A DNA stretch of 64,000 nucleotides from Burkholderiales bacterium (lineage in GTDB: Bacteria > Pseudomonadota > Gammaproteobacteria > Burkholderiales > Burkholderiaceae_F). Every line of letters starts with the position of its first letter. The stretch's first letter is position 1. Positions 8,189-17,494 of the stretch are shown here, piece after piece. The stretch spans positions 496,001-560,000 of the forward strand of contig JADJWR010000003.1 in the NCBI GenBank assembly GCA_016716275.1, read 5' to 3'. The notes under the pieces were generated by a model. The model saw only the letters and a list, made by a program, of their open reading frames with translations, ran no database searches and was not told the origin of the DNA. A program made the position numbers and the translations under genes.

Positions 8189-8975
8189 CGTTGCCTTCTT
8201 CGCGGCGCTCGCCGGCGCCGGGGCCGCATCGGCCGAGCCGGCGCGCGGCGAACTCGAGCAGGCGGTCCGCACCAGCCAGGCGGCGATCGGCCGCACCGTC
8301 GGCGACTGGCAGTTCACCGACCACCGCGGCCGCGCGCTGACGGCCGCCGACCTGCGCGGCAAGCCCTGGGTGGCGAGCTTCATCTACACCGGCTGCTTTC
8401 AGGTCTGCCCGGCAACCACGCAGTTCCTGCGCAGCGCCGTGAAGTCGGCGCGCGACGCGCTCGGCCCGGGCCGCTTCCGCGTCGTCTCGATCGGCTTCAA
8501 TCAGCCGTTCGACACGCCGGAAGCGCTGGCGGCCTTCGCGCGCCAGCAGGGAATCGCCGACGACGACTGGATCTTCGTCGCGCCGCGCGCCGGCGACGTC
8601 GAGATGATCCTCGCCCAGTTCGGCCTGACGGTGAAGGCCACGCCGGCCGGCTTCGATCACCTGATCCAGGCCACGGTCGTCGATGCCGAGAACCGCATCT
8701 ACCGGCAGGTCTACGGCGACGCCTTCGAACTGCCGATGTTCATCGGGCCGCTGAAGGAACTGCTGTCGGGCCAGGCCGCGCAGGTGGTCAACCTGGAGAA
8801 CATCTGGCTGAAGGTCAAGCTTTACTGCACCGTGTACGACCCAACCAGCGGCCGCTACAAGTTCAACTACTCGCTGTTCGTCGAGCTGTTCGCCGGCATC
8901 ACCTTCCTCGGCGGCCTGCTGTGGTTCCTGCTGCGGCAGCTGCGCCGGCAGAACCGGGCGGCGCCGTCGGGTTGA
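8169..8975 (+). CDS. SCO1/SenC copper chaperone with extra C-terminal membrane anchor
   Basis: A 268-residue thioredoxin-fold protein that delivers copper to CuA sites. Copper ligands are visible: C76 and C80 in the GCFQVCP motif, and H163. The signal peptide covers residues 1-22. Unusually, a second hydrophobic helix (about 237-258, ending in a basic tail) anchors the C-terminus as well. The ATG at 8169 overlaps the end of ctaB by 20 bases. The order subunit II, subunit I, ctaB, SCO recalls the SenC-associated NO reductase operons of ammonia oxidisers, but SCO genes also accompany ordinary oxidases. Confidence 0.9.
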   Translation: MRRFACSVAFFAALAGAGAASAEPARGELEQAVRTSQAAIGRTVGDWQFTDHRGRALTAADLRGKPWVASFIYTGCFQVCPATTQFLRSAVKSARDALGPGRFRVVSIGFNQPFDTPEALAAFARQQGIADDDWIFVAPRAGDVEMILAQFGLTVKATPAGFDHLIQATVVDAENRIYRQVYGDAFELPMFIGPLKELLSGQAAQVVNLENIWLKVKLYCTVYDPTSGRYKFNYSLFVELFAGITFLGGLLWFLLRQLRRQNRAAPSG

Positions 8976-8977
8976 CG

Positions 8978-10150
8978 ATGTCCGGCTGCAGGCAAAGCGC
9001 GGCTCGGCGCTCTGCCGGCGGTGCGCTCGCCGCACTCGTCGTGGCTGCCGTCGCGTGGGTGGCCTCGCCGCAGGCCGCCGCGAGCCCGAACGAACGCGAC
9101 GGCAGTGCCAGCGCGGCGGCGGCCGAAATCGACCATCCCAAGGGGGCAGGTGTCGTCTCCAGCGGCGTCGCGCTGCCGCCGATCCCGCCCGTGACCGGCA
9201 ACCGCCGCAGCCCGGTGTCCTCCTGGGGCAAGCCGTTGCCGTACCCGATCGTGATCGCCGACCGGCGCAACAACAGGCTGATCGAGGTCACGCCGGAGAA
9301 GCGGATCGTCTGGGAATTCCCGACGCCGAACCTGACCGTCTACAGCGGCAACGAGGACGTCAACTTCTCGCCCGACGGCAGGCTGCTGGCGGTGAGCGAG
9401 GAGGACAACTACGACGTGCACATCGTCGACTACGAGAGGGGCGAACTGGTCTGGACCTACGGCGTGCCCGAGAAGGCGGGCAGCAAGCCGGGATTCCTCA
9501 ACTACCCCGACGACGCGCACCTGCTGGAGGACGGCAATTTCCTGACTGCCGACATCCGCAACCACCGCGTGCTGATCATCGATCCGCGGACCAACCGCAT
9601 CGTCACCCAGTGGGGCACGACGGGGAAGCGCAACCACAACCCGCCGCGTGAACTGGCCGCTCCCAACGGCGCCACGCCGCTGGACGGCGGCGACATCCTG
9701 ATCACCGAGATCGGCGGCGCCTGGATCACGCGCATCACGCGCGACAGCCAGGTGCTCTGGAGCGTGCAGGCGCCGCGGATCCGCTATCCGTCCGACGCCT
9801 TCCCGACGGTGGACGGCAGCCAGGTCATCGTCGCCGATTTCTCCAGGCCCGGTCGGGTGGTGATCTTCGATCCGGCCACGCGCAAGGTGACCTGGGAGTA
9901 CTTCGTCAAGGACGGCGAGGGCATGCTCGACCACCCGTCGCTGGCGCGCGAGCTGCCGGACACCGGCGACATCATCGTTGCCGACGACCTGCGCCACCGG
10001 GTGGTCGTGATCGACCGCCAGACCAGGAAGATCATCTGGCAGTACGGCGTCACCGACCGGAAGGGGCACGCCCCCGGCTATCTCTACTATCCCGACGGCT
10101 TCGACCTCGACGTGTTCCGCGACTGGCGCGGCGTGGCCGCGCGGCGCTGA
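8978..10150 (+). CDS. Periplasmic NHL/PQQ-like beta-propeller protein
   Basis: A 390-residue protein with an N-terminal signal/anchor helix (about 14-35) followed by repeated blades of the pattern N-x-R-V/L-I-x-I-D...W-x-Y-G (for example NNRLIEV, NHRVLIIDP, HRVVVIDRQ with IIWQYG). This is typical of six-bladed NHL or PQQ-like propellers. No CXXCH heme motif is present. It starts two bases after the SCO stop and so belongs to the oxidase operon. Function is unknown; a scaffold or cofactor-binding role in the periplasm is conceivable. Confidence 0.75.
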   Translation: MSGCRQSAARRSAGGALAALVVAAVAWVASPQAAASPNERDGSASAAAAEIDHPKGAGVVSSGVALPPIPPVTGNRRSPVSSWGKPLPYPIVIADRRNNRLIEVTPEKRIVWEFPTPNLTVYSGNEDVNFSPDGRLLAVSEEDNYDVHIVDYERGELVWTYGVPEKAGSKPGFLNYPDDAHLLEDGNFLTADIRNHRVLIIDPRTNRIVTQWGTTGKRNHNPPRELAAPNGATPLDGGDILITEIGGAWITRITRDSQVLWSVQAPRIRYPSDAFPTVDGSQVIVADFSRPGRVVIFDPATRKVTWEYFVKDGEGMLDHPSLARELPDTGDIIVADDLRHRVVVIDRQTRKIIWQYGVTDRKGHAPGYLYYPDGFDLDVFRDWRGVAARR

Positions 10151-10207
10151 CGCGCCGGCGGTTAGGTGGGTGTACGGTGCCGGGAGCGCGGCTGCTGATG
10201 CGGCGGC

Positions 10208-10621
10208 CTACTTGTCGAGCGAAAACTCGAACATCGTCAGCCCGTTGTCCTCGAGCGCGGCGTAGCGGCCCTTGCCCTGGTCGTCGACGCGGAAGCAGGT
10301 CGACTTCAGGCCGTTCTGCGCACCCCACCACGTCAGCTCGTAGCAGATCCGTTCGCCGTCGAGCCTCCACTTGCCGGTGTCGGCGCACTTGCCGGTCTTC
10401 TCGCCCAATCGAACGCAGACCGAGCCGTCGGCCTTCCACGACCAGAAGTCGTTGCCCGGCCCTCGCGGCTTCTTGATCTGCCAGGTGCGCTCGGCGGCGA
10501 GGGCCTGCGCCGCCTTGGCATCGAGCGTGGCTGCCGCCACCGGAGTCGCCGTGAGGCACGCCGCGGCGGCGAGCGCGTTCGCCGTGCAGATGCGCAGTGA
10601 CATGCTATTTGCGTTCTTCAT
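10208..10621 (-). CDS. Small secreted hypothetical protein
   Basis: A 137-residue protein starting at the ATG at 10621, supported by a GGAGG sequence seven bases upstream; a longer frame begins further upstream without such support. A signal peptide ends near AAA at about residue 30. The mature part has four cysteines (in VCVRLG, GKCADTG, RICYEL and STCFRV) that could form two disulfides, and several tryptophans (FWSWKADG, LTWWGAQ). The pattern resembles small periplasmic proteins that report on acid-soluble ligands, but I do not recognise a named family. It is transcribed leftward, with no gene in the 304 bases upstream. Confidence 0.65.
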   Translation of the reverse strand: MKNANSMSLRICTANALAAAACLTATPVAAATLDAKAAQALAAERTWQIKKPRGPGNDFWSWKADGSVCVRLGEKTGKCADTGKWRLDGERICYELTWWGAQNGLKSTCFRVDDQGKGRYAALEDNGLTMFEFSLDK

Positions 10622-10925
10622 GACTTGCCTCCCGATTCGTTTTCTTTCATCACGAAGCCGCCAGCCGCGTGCGCGCAATCAGCGCGCAGTCTTGTTGCCG
10701 GCTCGCAGCACTTTGCAGGGAGGTACAGACCTGTACCGCAAGGACGGGCCCTGCCAGCCCGGAATCGGATTCGCGGGTCGACTTACGTTCAGCCGCCCCT
10801 TTCTGCTCGCGGACTGCCTCTCGGCGCCGCGTCCAGCAGCCTGACGAGGCGGGGCGTACGCTTCGCCGGGCTGCTGCGCCTTAATACGGATCAAATTCGC
10901 AATTGCCGCTGCCATCGTCGGGTCG
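10622..10925. other. Intergenic stretch without a recognisable gene
   Basis: About 300 bases separating two leftward genes. I see no convincing coding sequence. The only structure found is the 16-base palindrome at 10722-10737. Confidence 0.6.
10722..10737. promoter_or_regulatory. Perfect 16-base palindrome, possible operator
   Basis: GGTACAG-AC-CTGTACC has perfect seven-base arms and lies about 100 bases upstream of the leftward gene at 10208-10621. It has no T-tract, so it is more likely a protein-binding site than a terminator. The regulator is unknown. Confidence 0.4.
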
Positions 10926-12023
10926 TCAATGCCGGGCGCGGTTCTCCTTCACGATTTGCAGCCGGAAGCTGAAGACGTTGGGGTCGGCGGGGTCGACGAT
11001 GGCGCGGACCCAGTGCGTGTCGGGATAGCCGATCGTCTCGACACGGGTGAAGTTCTCGACGACCCGACGGCTGGCGGCTCCGTACAGCGGCTTGTCGATC
11101 CGGAACAGGTGCGTGTCGCCGTGCGCGTAGACGACCGGCCTGCCGAAGGCGAGCGTCTGACGCTCGAGCTCGGCGATGAACTCGTCGAAGCCGGTGGCCC
11201 TTCTCGTCTCCGGCGACTTGATGCCCAGGCCGGCCAGCATGTAGCGCTGCTGCTGCGCCGCCGGCCAGGCGGTCTCGAAGCGCGGGTTGGCCTGCGCGAT
11301 GATCATCACGGCCCGGCTGTCCCTGCGCCTGGCCTCGTCGAACGCCCGGCCGAGCCAGGCCAGGTTCGCCGCCATGCGCTCGGCATGCTCGGCGTCCATT
11401 TCCGGCGTGCGGCCGAGGTTGTTGTTGCTGCCGATCACGTGCAACGTCACGAAGACGACGCCGCCGTAGGACCAGCGCGCGTTTTCGCGGTAGCGGGCGT
11501 AGCGCGGATCGTCGCTCTGCCGCGCCACCGGCAGCTTGCGCTGTCCGAGGCTGAACTCGTCCGCGAAGAACAGGGCGCGCAGACTGGCCAGCCGCTCCAT
11601 CGGGTCGAAGGCGCGCGGCTTGGCACGGTGGCAGTCGGCCCAGTCGTTGTCGCCGGGCGTGACGATGAACGGGTGCCGCGATGCCTCGGCCAGCGCGCGG
11701 CGGTGCCGGAAGGTGTCGTCGTCGCAGGGCGGCCGGCCACCCGCCTTCTCGGTCCAGGCGATGCCGTCCCACCACAGGTCGCCGTTGTGCACGACGAAGG
11801 CGAGGTCGGCCGCGTCGATCTCTTTCATGACGTTGGGGAATTCCTTCTCCTGCCTGGCCTCGTAGGGCATGTCGCCGATCAGCGCGAACTCGAATCGCTC
11901 GCCTGGCGCCAGGGGTCCGGTGGCGACGGCCGAGCAGCCCGGCTGGGTGATCGCGCAGGCCAGGGCCAGCAGGAACAGCCCGAGTCGGACCGGCAGCTTC
12001 GACGGTGCGGCGTACTTGCTCAT
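10926..12023 (-). CDS. Exported calcineurin-like metallophosphoesterase
   Basis: A 365-residue protein. The ATG at 12023 is chosen because GGAGGA lies just upstream; longer in-frame starts lack this. The N-terminus is a signal peptide, possibly a lipoprotein signal ending near QPGC. The metallophosphatase fold is indicated by ALIGDMPYE (first metal motif), VVHNGDLWWDG (GD motif), TPGDNDW (GDNxD/N motif) and HGDTHLF near the C-terminus (GDxHxF). The substrate is unknown. The gene is divergent from a CadC-like regulator, and the 172-base region between them may hold both promoters. Confidence 0.8.
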   Translation of the reverse strand: MSKYAAPSKLPVRLGLFLLALACAITQPGCSAVATGPLAPGERFEFALIGDMPYEARQEKEFPNVMKEIDAADLAFVVHNGDLWWDGIAWTEKAGGRPPCDDDTFRHRRALAEASRHPFIVTPGDNDWADCHRAKPRAFDPMERLASLRALFFADEFSLGQRKLPVARQSDDPRYARYRENARWSYGGVVFVTLHVIGSNNNLGRTPEMDAEHAERMAANLAWLGRAFDEARRRDSRAVMIIAQANPRFETAWPAAQQQRYMLAGLGIKSPETRRATGFDEFIAELERQTLAFGRPVVYAHGDTHLFRIDKPLYGAASRRVVENFTRVETIGYPDTHWVRAIVDPADPNVFSFRLQIVKENRARH

Positions 12024-12139
12024 GGCGTCCTCCATCAACGGGCGGCGCCGGCAACGTGACGGGGAGCACGGGCCGTTGCGCCGCACCCGGTGCTTGTAGC
12101 CACCGCCTCGCCGCCGAGTCCCGTCGGAACGACGAAGCT

Positions 12140-12168
12140 TTGACGAAGAATGCGATTCGGCGCATAAA
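12140..12168 (+). promoter_or_regulatory. Sigma70-like promoter for the CadC-like regulator gene
   Basis: TTGACG, a 17-base spacer and CATAAA lie about 30 bases upstream of the ATG at 12196. The -35 box matches five of six consensus bases and the -10 box is weak. Confidence 0.35.
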
Positions 12169-12195
12169 TCGGCGCGTAGCGAAGGCGCCGCTGCC

Positions 12196-13902
12196 ATGAC
12201 GACGGTCACAACTGGCGTTCAGACGCACCTTCCGGCGTTCGAGGTCGGCGAGTGGACCGTCGAGCCGGCGCTGCACCAGCTGTCGAAACTGGGGAAGCTC
12301 GTCAGGATCGAGCCCAAGGCGATGGCGGTGCTCGTCTGCCTCGCCGAGCGGCCGGGACAGGTCATCAGCCGCGAGGCCCTGCTGTCGACCGTCTGGGCCG
12401 GCGTCGTCGTCGGCGACGACGCGCTCACCCAGGTGGTGGTCAAGCTGCGCAAGGCGCTCGGCGATATGCGCGAGGAGCCGGCCTACATCGAGACGATCTC
12501 CAAGAGCGGCTATCGGCTCGTCGCCCCGGTGGTTCGCGCTGCGCCGCAGCCGGTCTCGGTCGCACCGCCCGGCGGTGTCCCGACCGCCAGGCAGGGGCGA
12601 CGCGGCCCCCGGCCGGCTGCTGCCGTGGCCGTGCTGCTGCTCGGTGCAGCCGTGGTCTGGTGGTGGCAGGAAGGGCGCGAAGTTGACGCCCGGCGCGGAC
12701 TGCCGCCATATGCGTCGGTCGAGACGGCGGGCGCGGCACTGCCGACCGTCGCGGTCAGGCCGTTCGAGGCGCTCGCCGGCGATGCGGAGGAACTGCTGCT
12801 GGCACGCGGTCTCACGGCCGACCTGGTCACCGACCTGTCGAAGGTCGCCGGCCTGTGGGTCGTCGACCGGATGCCGGACGTTGCGACGCAGCGGGGCGAG
12901 CCCGGCACCGCGACGCCCGGCGGCTATCTCGTTTCCGGCACCGTGCAGCGCTTCGAGCGGCGTTTCAGGCTGCAGGTGCGCCTGGTCGACGCGCAGACGG
13001 GCAGACAGCTGTGGTCCGAGCGGTTCGAGCGCCCCCTCAGCGGCGTCTTCGAGGTGCAGGACGAAATCGGGCAGGCGATCCTCGCGCTGCTGCCGGTGAA
13101 AGTCAGCGAGGCCGAAGCGCGACGCGTCGCGCAGCGCTACACGCGCGATCTGCAGGCATACGAGGCGTTCCAGCGCGGGCGTGCCGCTTTGCATGTGCGA
13201 CGGCAGGAGGACAACGACGCTGCGCGCCGGATGTTCCGCCAGGCGATCGACCTCGACGCCGGCTTCGCCCGTGCCTACGCGGGACTGGCGCTGACCTATG
13301 CGGCCGAGTACCGCTACCAGTGGGCCGGCGATCGCGCCGCCGCGCTCGAGCGCGCCTACGAGCTGGCCCGCACCGCGCTGCAGATGAACCCGGACATCGC
13401 CGAGACTTACTGGACACTTGCCTTCGTGCATGTGCACCGTCACCAGCACCGGCAGGCGCTGCAGGCGCTCGAGCAGGCGTTGCGGCTGTATCCGTCGTAT
13501 GCCGATGCCTACGCGATGATGGGAGGCATCTACACCTCGATCGGGCAGCCCGCCGACGGCGTGCCCCTGCTGCGGACCGCGATGCGGCTGGCGCCGGAGT
13601 CGGGTTACCTGTGGCAGATGCTGCTCGGCCGGGCCTACCTGTACCTCGGCGACCTGGAGCAGGCGCGCGTCAACCTGCGGCACTCGTTGGCGCGCAATCC
13701 CGGGTTCATCGACGCGCACGTCTACCTGGCGGCCGCGCACGTGCTGGCCGGCGAGCAGGCGGAGGCGGCATGGCAGGCCGACGAGATCCGCGTGCTGCAG
13801 CCGGATTTCAGCGTCAGGCGGTGGCTGGAAACCAACCCCACGGCCGACGGTGCACTCAAGGAGCGCCTGGTCGGGGCGCTCGGCGCCGTCGACCTTCAGT
13901 GA
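12196..13902 (+). CDS. CadC/ToxR-like membrane regulator with TPR domain
   Basis: A 568-residue protein. Residues about 13-112 form an OmpR-type winged helix (LVRIEPKAMAVLVCL and the ETISKSGYRLVAPV wing). One membrane span follows near residues 136-155 (AAVAVLLLGAAVVWWW). Next is a segment resembling the FlgO/adenylate-cyclase-associated fold (AVRPFEALAG ... GYLVSGTVQRF), then tetratricopeptide repeats from about 310 to 540. This layout is common in ToxR/CadC-type regulators of proteobacteria. The signal sensed is unknown. It is divergent from the metallophosphoesterase gene. Confidence 0.82.
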   Translation: MTTVTTGVQTHLPAFEVGEWTVEPALHQLSKLGKLVRIEPKAMAVLVCLAERPGQVISREALLSTVWAGVVVGDDALTQVVVKLRKALGDMREEPAYIETISKSGYRLVAPVVRAAPQPVSVAPPGGVPTARQGRRGPRPAAAVAVLLLGAAVVWWWQEGREVDARRGLPPYASVETAGAALPTVAVRPFEALAGDAEELLLARGLTADLVTDLSKVAGLWVVDRMPDVATQRGEPGTATPGGYLVSGTVQRFERRFRLQVRLVDAQTGRQLWSERFERPLSGVFEVQDEIGQAILALLPVKVSEAEARRVAQRYTRDLQAYEAFQRGRAALHVRRQEDNDAARRMFRQAIDLDAGFARAYAGLALTYAAEYRYQWAGDRAAALERAYELARTALQMNPDIAETYWTLAFVHVHRHQHRQALQALEQALRLYPSYADAYAMMGGIYTSIGQPADGVPLLRTAMRLAPESGYLWQMLLGRAYLYLGDLEQARVNLRHSLARNPGFIDAHVYLAAAHVLAGEQAEAAWQADEIRVLQPDFSVRRWLETNPTADGALKERLVGALGAVDLQ

Positions 13903-13963
13903 CCGCCGGACGGTGGATCGATCGCTGGGCGTCGCGGCCGCGCGGCGCCGACGCAAACCGGTG

Positions 13964-14317
13964 TCAGCAACCGTAAGGGCCGAGCACCTGTGCGGCAGAG
14001 TCGCTCGATGGCACGGCATCGGGCGCCGATCTGCCGTGTGCGGCGGCCGAACTCTTCTCTGACTGGCCGGCCGGCGCGGGGCGCTTCTCGTCAGCGTCGC
14101 GCGACGCTGACTCCGCCGTCGCGCGCGCCTGCGCCGCCTGGGGCGTGATGCCGGCGCCGCCCGCCTGGGCACGCTGCTCGTGCTGGGCCAGCACCGTTGC
14201 TTGATCCGCCGCGCTGCGCCCTGCGTCGGCACTGATCTCCTGCGCCACGGCGCCTGCGCCGGCCGAGCAGCCGATGCAGAAGAACACCGCGGCAATCGTT
14301 GTCTGCGTGTGATTCAT
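13964..14317 (-). CDS. Small secreted hypothetical protein, alanine-rich
   Basis: A 117-residue protein with a clear signal peptide (AAVFFCIGCSAGAGAVAQ) and a low-complexity mature region rich in Ala, Gln, Ser and Glu. It ends in a GPYGC tail. A strong GGGAGG ribosome-binding sequence six bases before the ATG supports expression. No family is recognised. It is divergent from the large regulator gene at 14482. Confidence 0.55.
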   Translation of the reverse strand: MNHTQTTIAAVFFCIGCSAGAGAVAQEISADAGRSAADQATVLAQHEQRAQAGGAGITPQAAQARATAESASRDADEKRPAPAGQSEKSSAAAHGRSAPDAVPSSDSAAQVLGPYGC

Positions 14318-14402
14318 TTGCGCCTCCCTGGTGTGCTGCGGATCGGGTCACCGCGCGACCAGCCGGTCATGCACGGCCCCGTCGTCTTGTAGGCCACGTT
14401 GC

Positions 14403-14419
14403 GTTAACCGACCGTTAAC
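14403..14419. promoter_or_regulatory. Duplicated GTTAAC palindromes upstream of the AAA/TPR regulator
   Basis: GTTAAC-CGACC-GTTAAC: two identical self-complementary hexamers one helical turn apart (11 bases centre to centre), placed between divergent genes and 63 bases before the ATG at 14482. The spacing suits a dimeric DNA-binding protein on one face of the helix. It may be a binding site of the adjacent regulator. Confidence 0.4.
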
Positions 14420-14481
14420 AGCCGCGATGAATTCATGGAAACTGGCGGCCTGTTCGAACCCGCAGTGGCGGAGCCGACTTC

Positions 14482-17361
14482 ATGACCCTTTGCCTGCTCG
14501 GCACCGTGCGCTGGCAGACCGGCGGCGAGCGAGCTTCGCCGCTGCCCGTGTCGCTGCCGGCGGCGATCCTGCTGGTGCTGGCGCGAAAGGGGCAGTGGAT
14601 GTCGCGCAGCGAGCTGGCGAGCCTGTTCTGGCCGGCGGTGTCGGACGAATCGGCGCTGCTGAACCTGCGCGTGAACCTGCACAAGGCGCGTCGCCTGATC
14701 GAGGAGTTCGGCATCGATCCGCCGATCGAAGGCGAACGGCGCCGGGTTCGCTGGGCGCCGCCGACCGATCTGGGCACCGGCGCGGACGTCAAGGGGCCGG
14801 TGGCCGCCGATTTCGATCTGCCCGAGTTCGAAGGTTTTGCCGCCTGGCTGCGCGACTGGCGCGCCGAGCACGCTGGCCCGGCGATGCGCGCCGCCGCGTC
14901 GGCGGCGTCCGAATCCGATGCCGACGGCGATGCGCCGGGCGCCGGGTCGTCCGAGGGCTTCTTCGGACGTCGCGTCGAGCTGGCCCGCCTGCGCCATTCG
15001 AACGCTGCCGCGGTGATCGTCACCGGCGAGGCCGGCATCGGCAAGAGCCGCCTGGTCGCCGAGGCCTTTCCCGGCGCCGCCTGGCTGCGTTGCCGCCAGG
15101 GGCAGCGGCAGGCTTCGTTTGCCGCCGTCGCCGAGCTGTTCGCCAGCCACGACGCGTGGCTGCGGGAACTCGGGCCCTATCGTCTCGACATCGCCCGGCT
15201 GCTGCCGCAGGTCGCGCCCGACGAGCCGTTGCCGCCGCTCGATGCGCTGACCGCCCGCGTGCGGCTGTTCGAGGGCCTGGCGCGGACGATCGAGCGCCAC
15301 GCCTCGCTGCTGGCGGTGGACGACCTGCAGTGGGCCGACCCCGCTACCCTCGAATGGCTGGTGATGCTGGCGCACCGCCGGCGGGTGCGCTGGATCGCCA
15401 CCGCGCGCACCGAGGAGCTGCCGGCGCACGTGCTCGATGCGCAGCGGGCGCTCGAAGCGGCGGCGGCCGCCGGCGTGGTTGCGCTCGATGGCCTGGACCG
15501 CACGGCGCTCAATTCGCTGCTGCATGCGCGCCGTCCCGACCTCGCCGGCGAGAAGGGCTTTCCGCAGAATCACCGCTGGCTCGATGCGCTGTGGCGGTAC
15601 ACCGGCGGCAACGCGTTCTGCGCCATCGAGGTGATGGACGCGCTGGCGCCCGGCGATTCGCCGCAGCGCCTGGCGCAGCTGCCGCTGCCGCAGACGGTGG
15701 CGGGAATGCTGCTGCGGCGGCGCGAGCGGCTGCCGCCGAAGGCGCGCGCGGTGGTCGACGCCGCGGCGCTGGCGATCGGCCGGCCCGCGGCGGCGCAGCT
15801 GGCAGCGATGGCCGGCTTGAGCGTCGCCGCCACGGCGGCCGCGCTGGAGGCGGCACAAACGCAAGGCGTGATGCGCGGGACGGTGTGCCGGCACGATCTG
15901 GTGCGCGAGGCGCTGCGCGATGCGATCGCGCCGGCGCGCGCCGCCGAGCTGCATCGGCGCGCCGCGCTGCATCTGGCGCAGGCGGGTGTCGAGCCGGAAG
16001 CCGTCGCCTATCACTGGCGCCAGGCCGGCGAAGCCGAATCCGCCTGGCCGTTCGTGCTCGGCGCGGCGCAGCGCATGAAGCAGCGCGGCGAGCGCGAGGC
16101 GGCGGTGGCGGCGCTGACCGAAGTGCGCGACGAGGCGCGCGAGCCGGCGCTGGCGCTGCGGGCGGAGGTGATGCTCGCGCAGGAGCGCCTGTTCGACGAC
16201 CTGGCGGCCGGCCGGCAGGCGCTCGAGGCGGCACTGGCGCGGGCTGGCTGCCTGCCGCCGGGAGGCGCGCGGCAGGAGATCGAGGCGAACGCGCTGGCCG
16301 GCCTGGTCGACAACGCCGTGTTCAGCGGCGACCTGGCGCGCGCCTGCTCGCTGGCGCCGGCGCTGCGCCAGCGTCTGCCGGGCCTGGCGCGCGACGTGCT
16401 GATCGAGGCGCACCAGGTGCTGATCGAGGCGACGATGCGCGAAGGCGACTTCGCCGCGGCGCGTGCCTCGCTCGAGGCGCTGCGCCAGGCGCAGACCGCG
16501 CCGGCGGTGGTGCTGTCGTTCGAGGCACAGATCCACTGGTTCGGCGGCGAGGTCCGCGCGGCGCGGCAGGTCTTCGAGCAGCTGCTGGCGCGCCACCCCG
16601 ATTACTGCCAGGGCCTGACCATCGAGAACGACCTCGCCGTCATGTGCCACGCGCTCGGCGATCTCGGGGTGGCCGAGGAGATGGCGCGGCGCAGCCTGCG
16701 CAGCTGGGCCGGCACCGCGCACACCGAGGCGCTGTCCGGCCTGGTGCTCGGCGCGACGCTGACCAGCATGGGTCGCTTCGACGAGGCGCTGCAGGCGCTG
16801 CAGCGGGCGCAGGAACTCGGTCGCCAGCAGGGCTCGGCGCTGTTCGTCAGCGAATCGCTGTCGCGCCAGGCGCGGCTGCACTGGTGCGCCGGCGACCTCG
16901 CCGCGGCGAGACGGGACATCGTCGCCGCCCGCGCCGAGGCCGGCCGGCCGGCCGAGCCGCTGCGCGCCAGCGCGATGGCGCTGACCGAAGCGCTGACGTC
17001 GCCCGGCGCCGACGCGGCGCAGGCGTCAGCGGCGCTGGCCTCGCTCGAGGCGACCGCGGCGCGCAGCCGTCACCCGCTGGTGCAGGCGCGTTGCGCGCGC
17101 GCCGAGGCGGCGCTCGCCGAGTGCCGCGGCGAGCGGGCGGCGGCGCTGGCGGCGGCGCGCCGGCTGGCGAGTGTGGCCGGCGCCACCGGGCTTGCCGAGT
17201 GGTCTTGCGAGGCGCTGGCGCTGATCGCGCGCTACGAGCGTGGCGCCGCGGCGCAGGCGGCGCGCGCCGAGGCGCTTTCGCTGGCGCACCGGCGAGGCTT
17301 CGGTTGGCTGGTTGCAGCGCTGGAAGGCGAGCCGACGCGCCTGCAGCGCGGCGTCGCCTGA
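14482..17361 (+). CDS. AfsR/SARP-like regulator: winged helix, AAA ATPase, TPR
   Basis: A 959-residue signalling ATPase. The N-terminus (1-130) looks like a SARP/BTAD-type DNA-binding region. Residues about 160-420 form an AAA-type ATPase with Walker A GEAGIGKS (182-189) and Walker B LLAVDDLQWAD. The remaining ~500 residues are alanine-rich helical repeats of TPR type. No C-terminal LuxR helix-turn-helix is seen. It directly precedes the cytochrome b/MvhD-heme-copper operon (133-base gap, same strand) and is the obvious candidate regulator of it. Ligand unknown. Confidence 0.8.
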   Translation: MTLCLLGTVRWQTGGERASPLPVSLPAAILLVLARKGQWMSRSELASLFWPAVSDESALLNLRVNLHKARRLIEEFGIDPPIEGERRRVRWAPPTDLGTGADVKGPVAADFDLPEFEGFAAWLRDWRAEHAGPAMRAAASAASESDADGDAPGAGSSEGFFGRRVELARLRHSNAAAVIVTGEAGIGKSRLVAEAFPGAAWLRCRQGQRQASFAAVAELFASHDAWLRELGPYRLDIARLLPQVAPDEPLPPLDALTARVRLFEGLARTIERHASLLAVDDLQWADPATLEWLVMLAHRRRVRWIATARTEELPAHVLDAQRALEAAAAAGVVALDGLDRTALNSLLHARRPDLAGEKGFPQNHRWLDALWRYTGGNAFCAIEVMDALAPGDSPQRLAQLPLPQTVAGMLLRRRERLPPKARAVVDAAALAIGRPAAAQLAAMAGLSVAATAAALEAAQTQGVMRGTVCRHDLVREALRDAIAPARAAELHRRAALHLAQAGVEPEAVAYHWRQAGEAESAWPFVLGAAQRMKQRGEREAAVAALTEVRDEAREPALALRAEVMLAQERLFDDLAAGRQALEAALARAGCLPPGGARQEIEANALAGLVDNAVFSGDLARACSLAPALRQRLPGLARDVLIEAHQVLIEATMREGDFAAARASLEALRQAQTAPAVVLSFEAQIHWFGGEVRAARQVFEQLLARHPDYCQGLTIENDLAVMCHALGDLGVAEEMARRSLRSWAGTAHTEALSGLVLGATLTSMGRFDEALQALQRAQELGRQQGSALFVSESLSRQARLHWCAGDLAAARRDIVAARAEAGRPAEPLRASAMALTEALTSPGADAAQASAALASLEATAARSRHPLVQARCARAEAALAECRGERAAALAAARRLASVAGATGLAEWSCEALALIARYERGAAAQAARAEALSLAHRRGFGWLVAALEGEPTRLQRGVA

Positions 17362-17494
17362 CAGCGCCCGCCCCGGCGCCCGCCGCTTCCGCGATGGCGT
17401 CGCCGTGGGCCGGCGGCAGCAAACGCCTCCTCGTACGTGGAAGCATTTAGCTGACATCAAGGCCGGCAGCGGCGGCGGTCCGCATGATCGGCCG

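Noticed and set aside
10891..14295. Open frame of about 1134 codons on the minus strand
   Set aside because: Covers the CadC-like regulator in antisense and the metallophosphoesterase in another frame; both of those have convincing domains.
14331..17450. Plus-strand frame of 1039 codons overlapping the AAA/TPR regulator
   Set aside because: Arg/Ala/Gly-rich composition with no motif; the frame at 14482 has Walker motifs.
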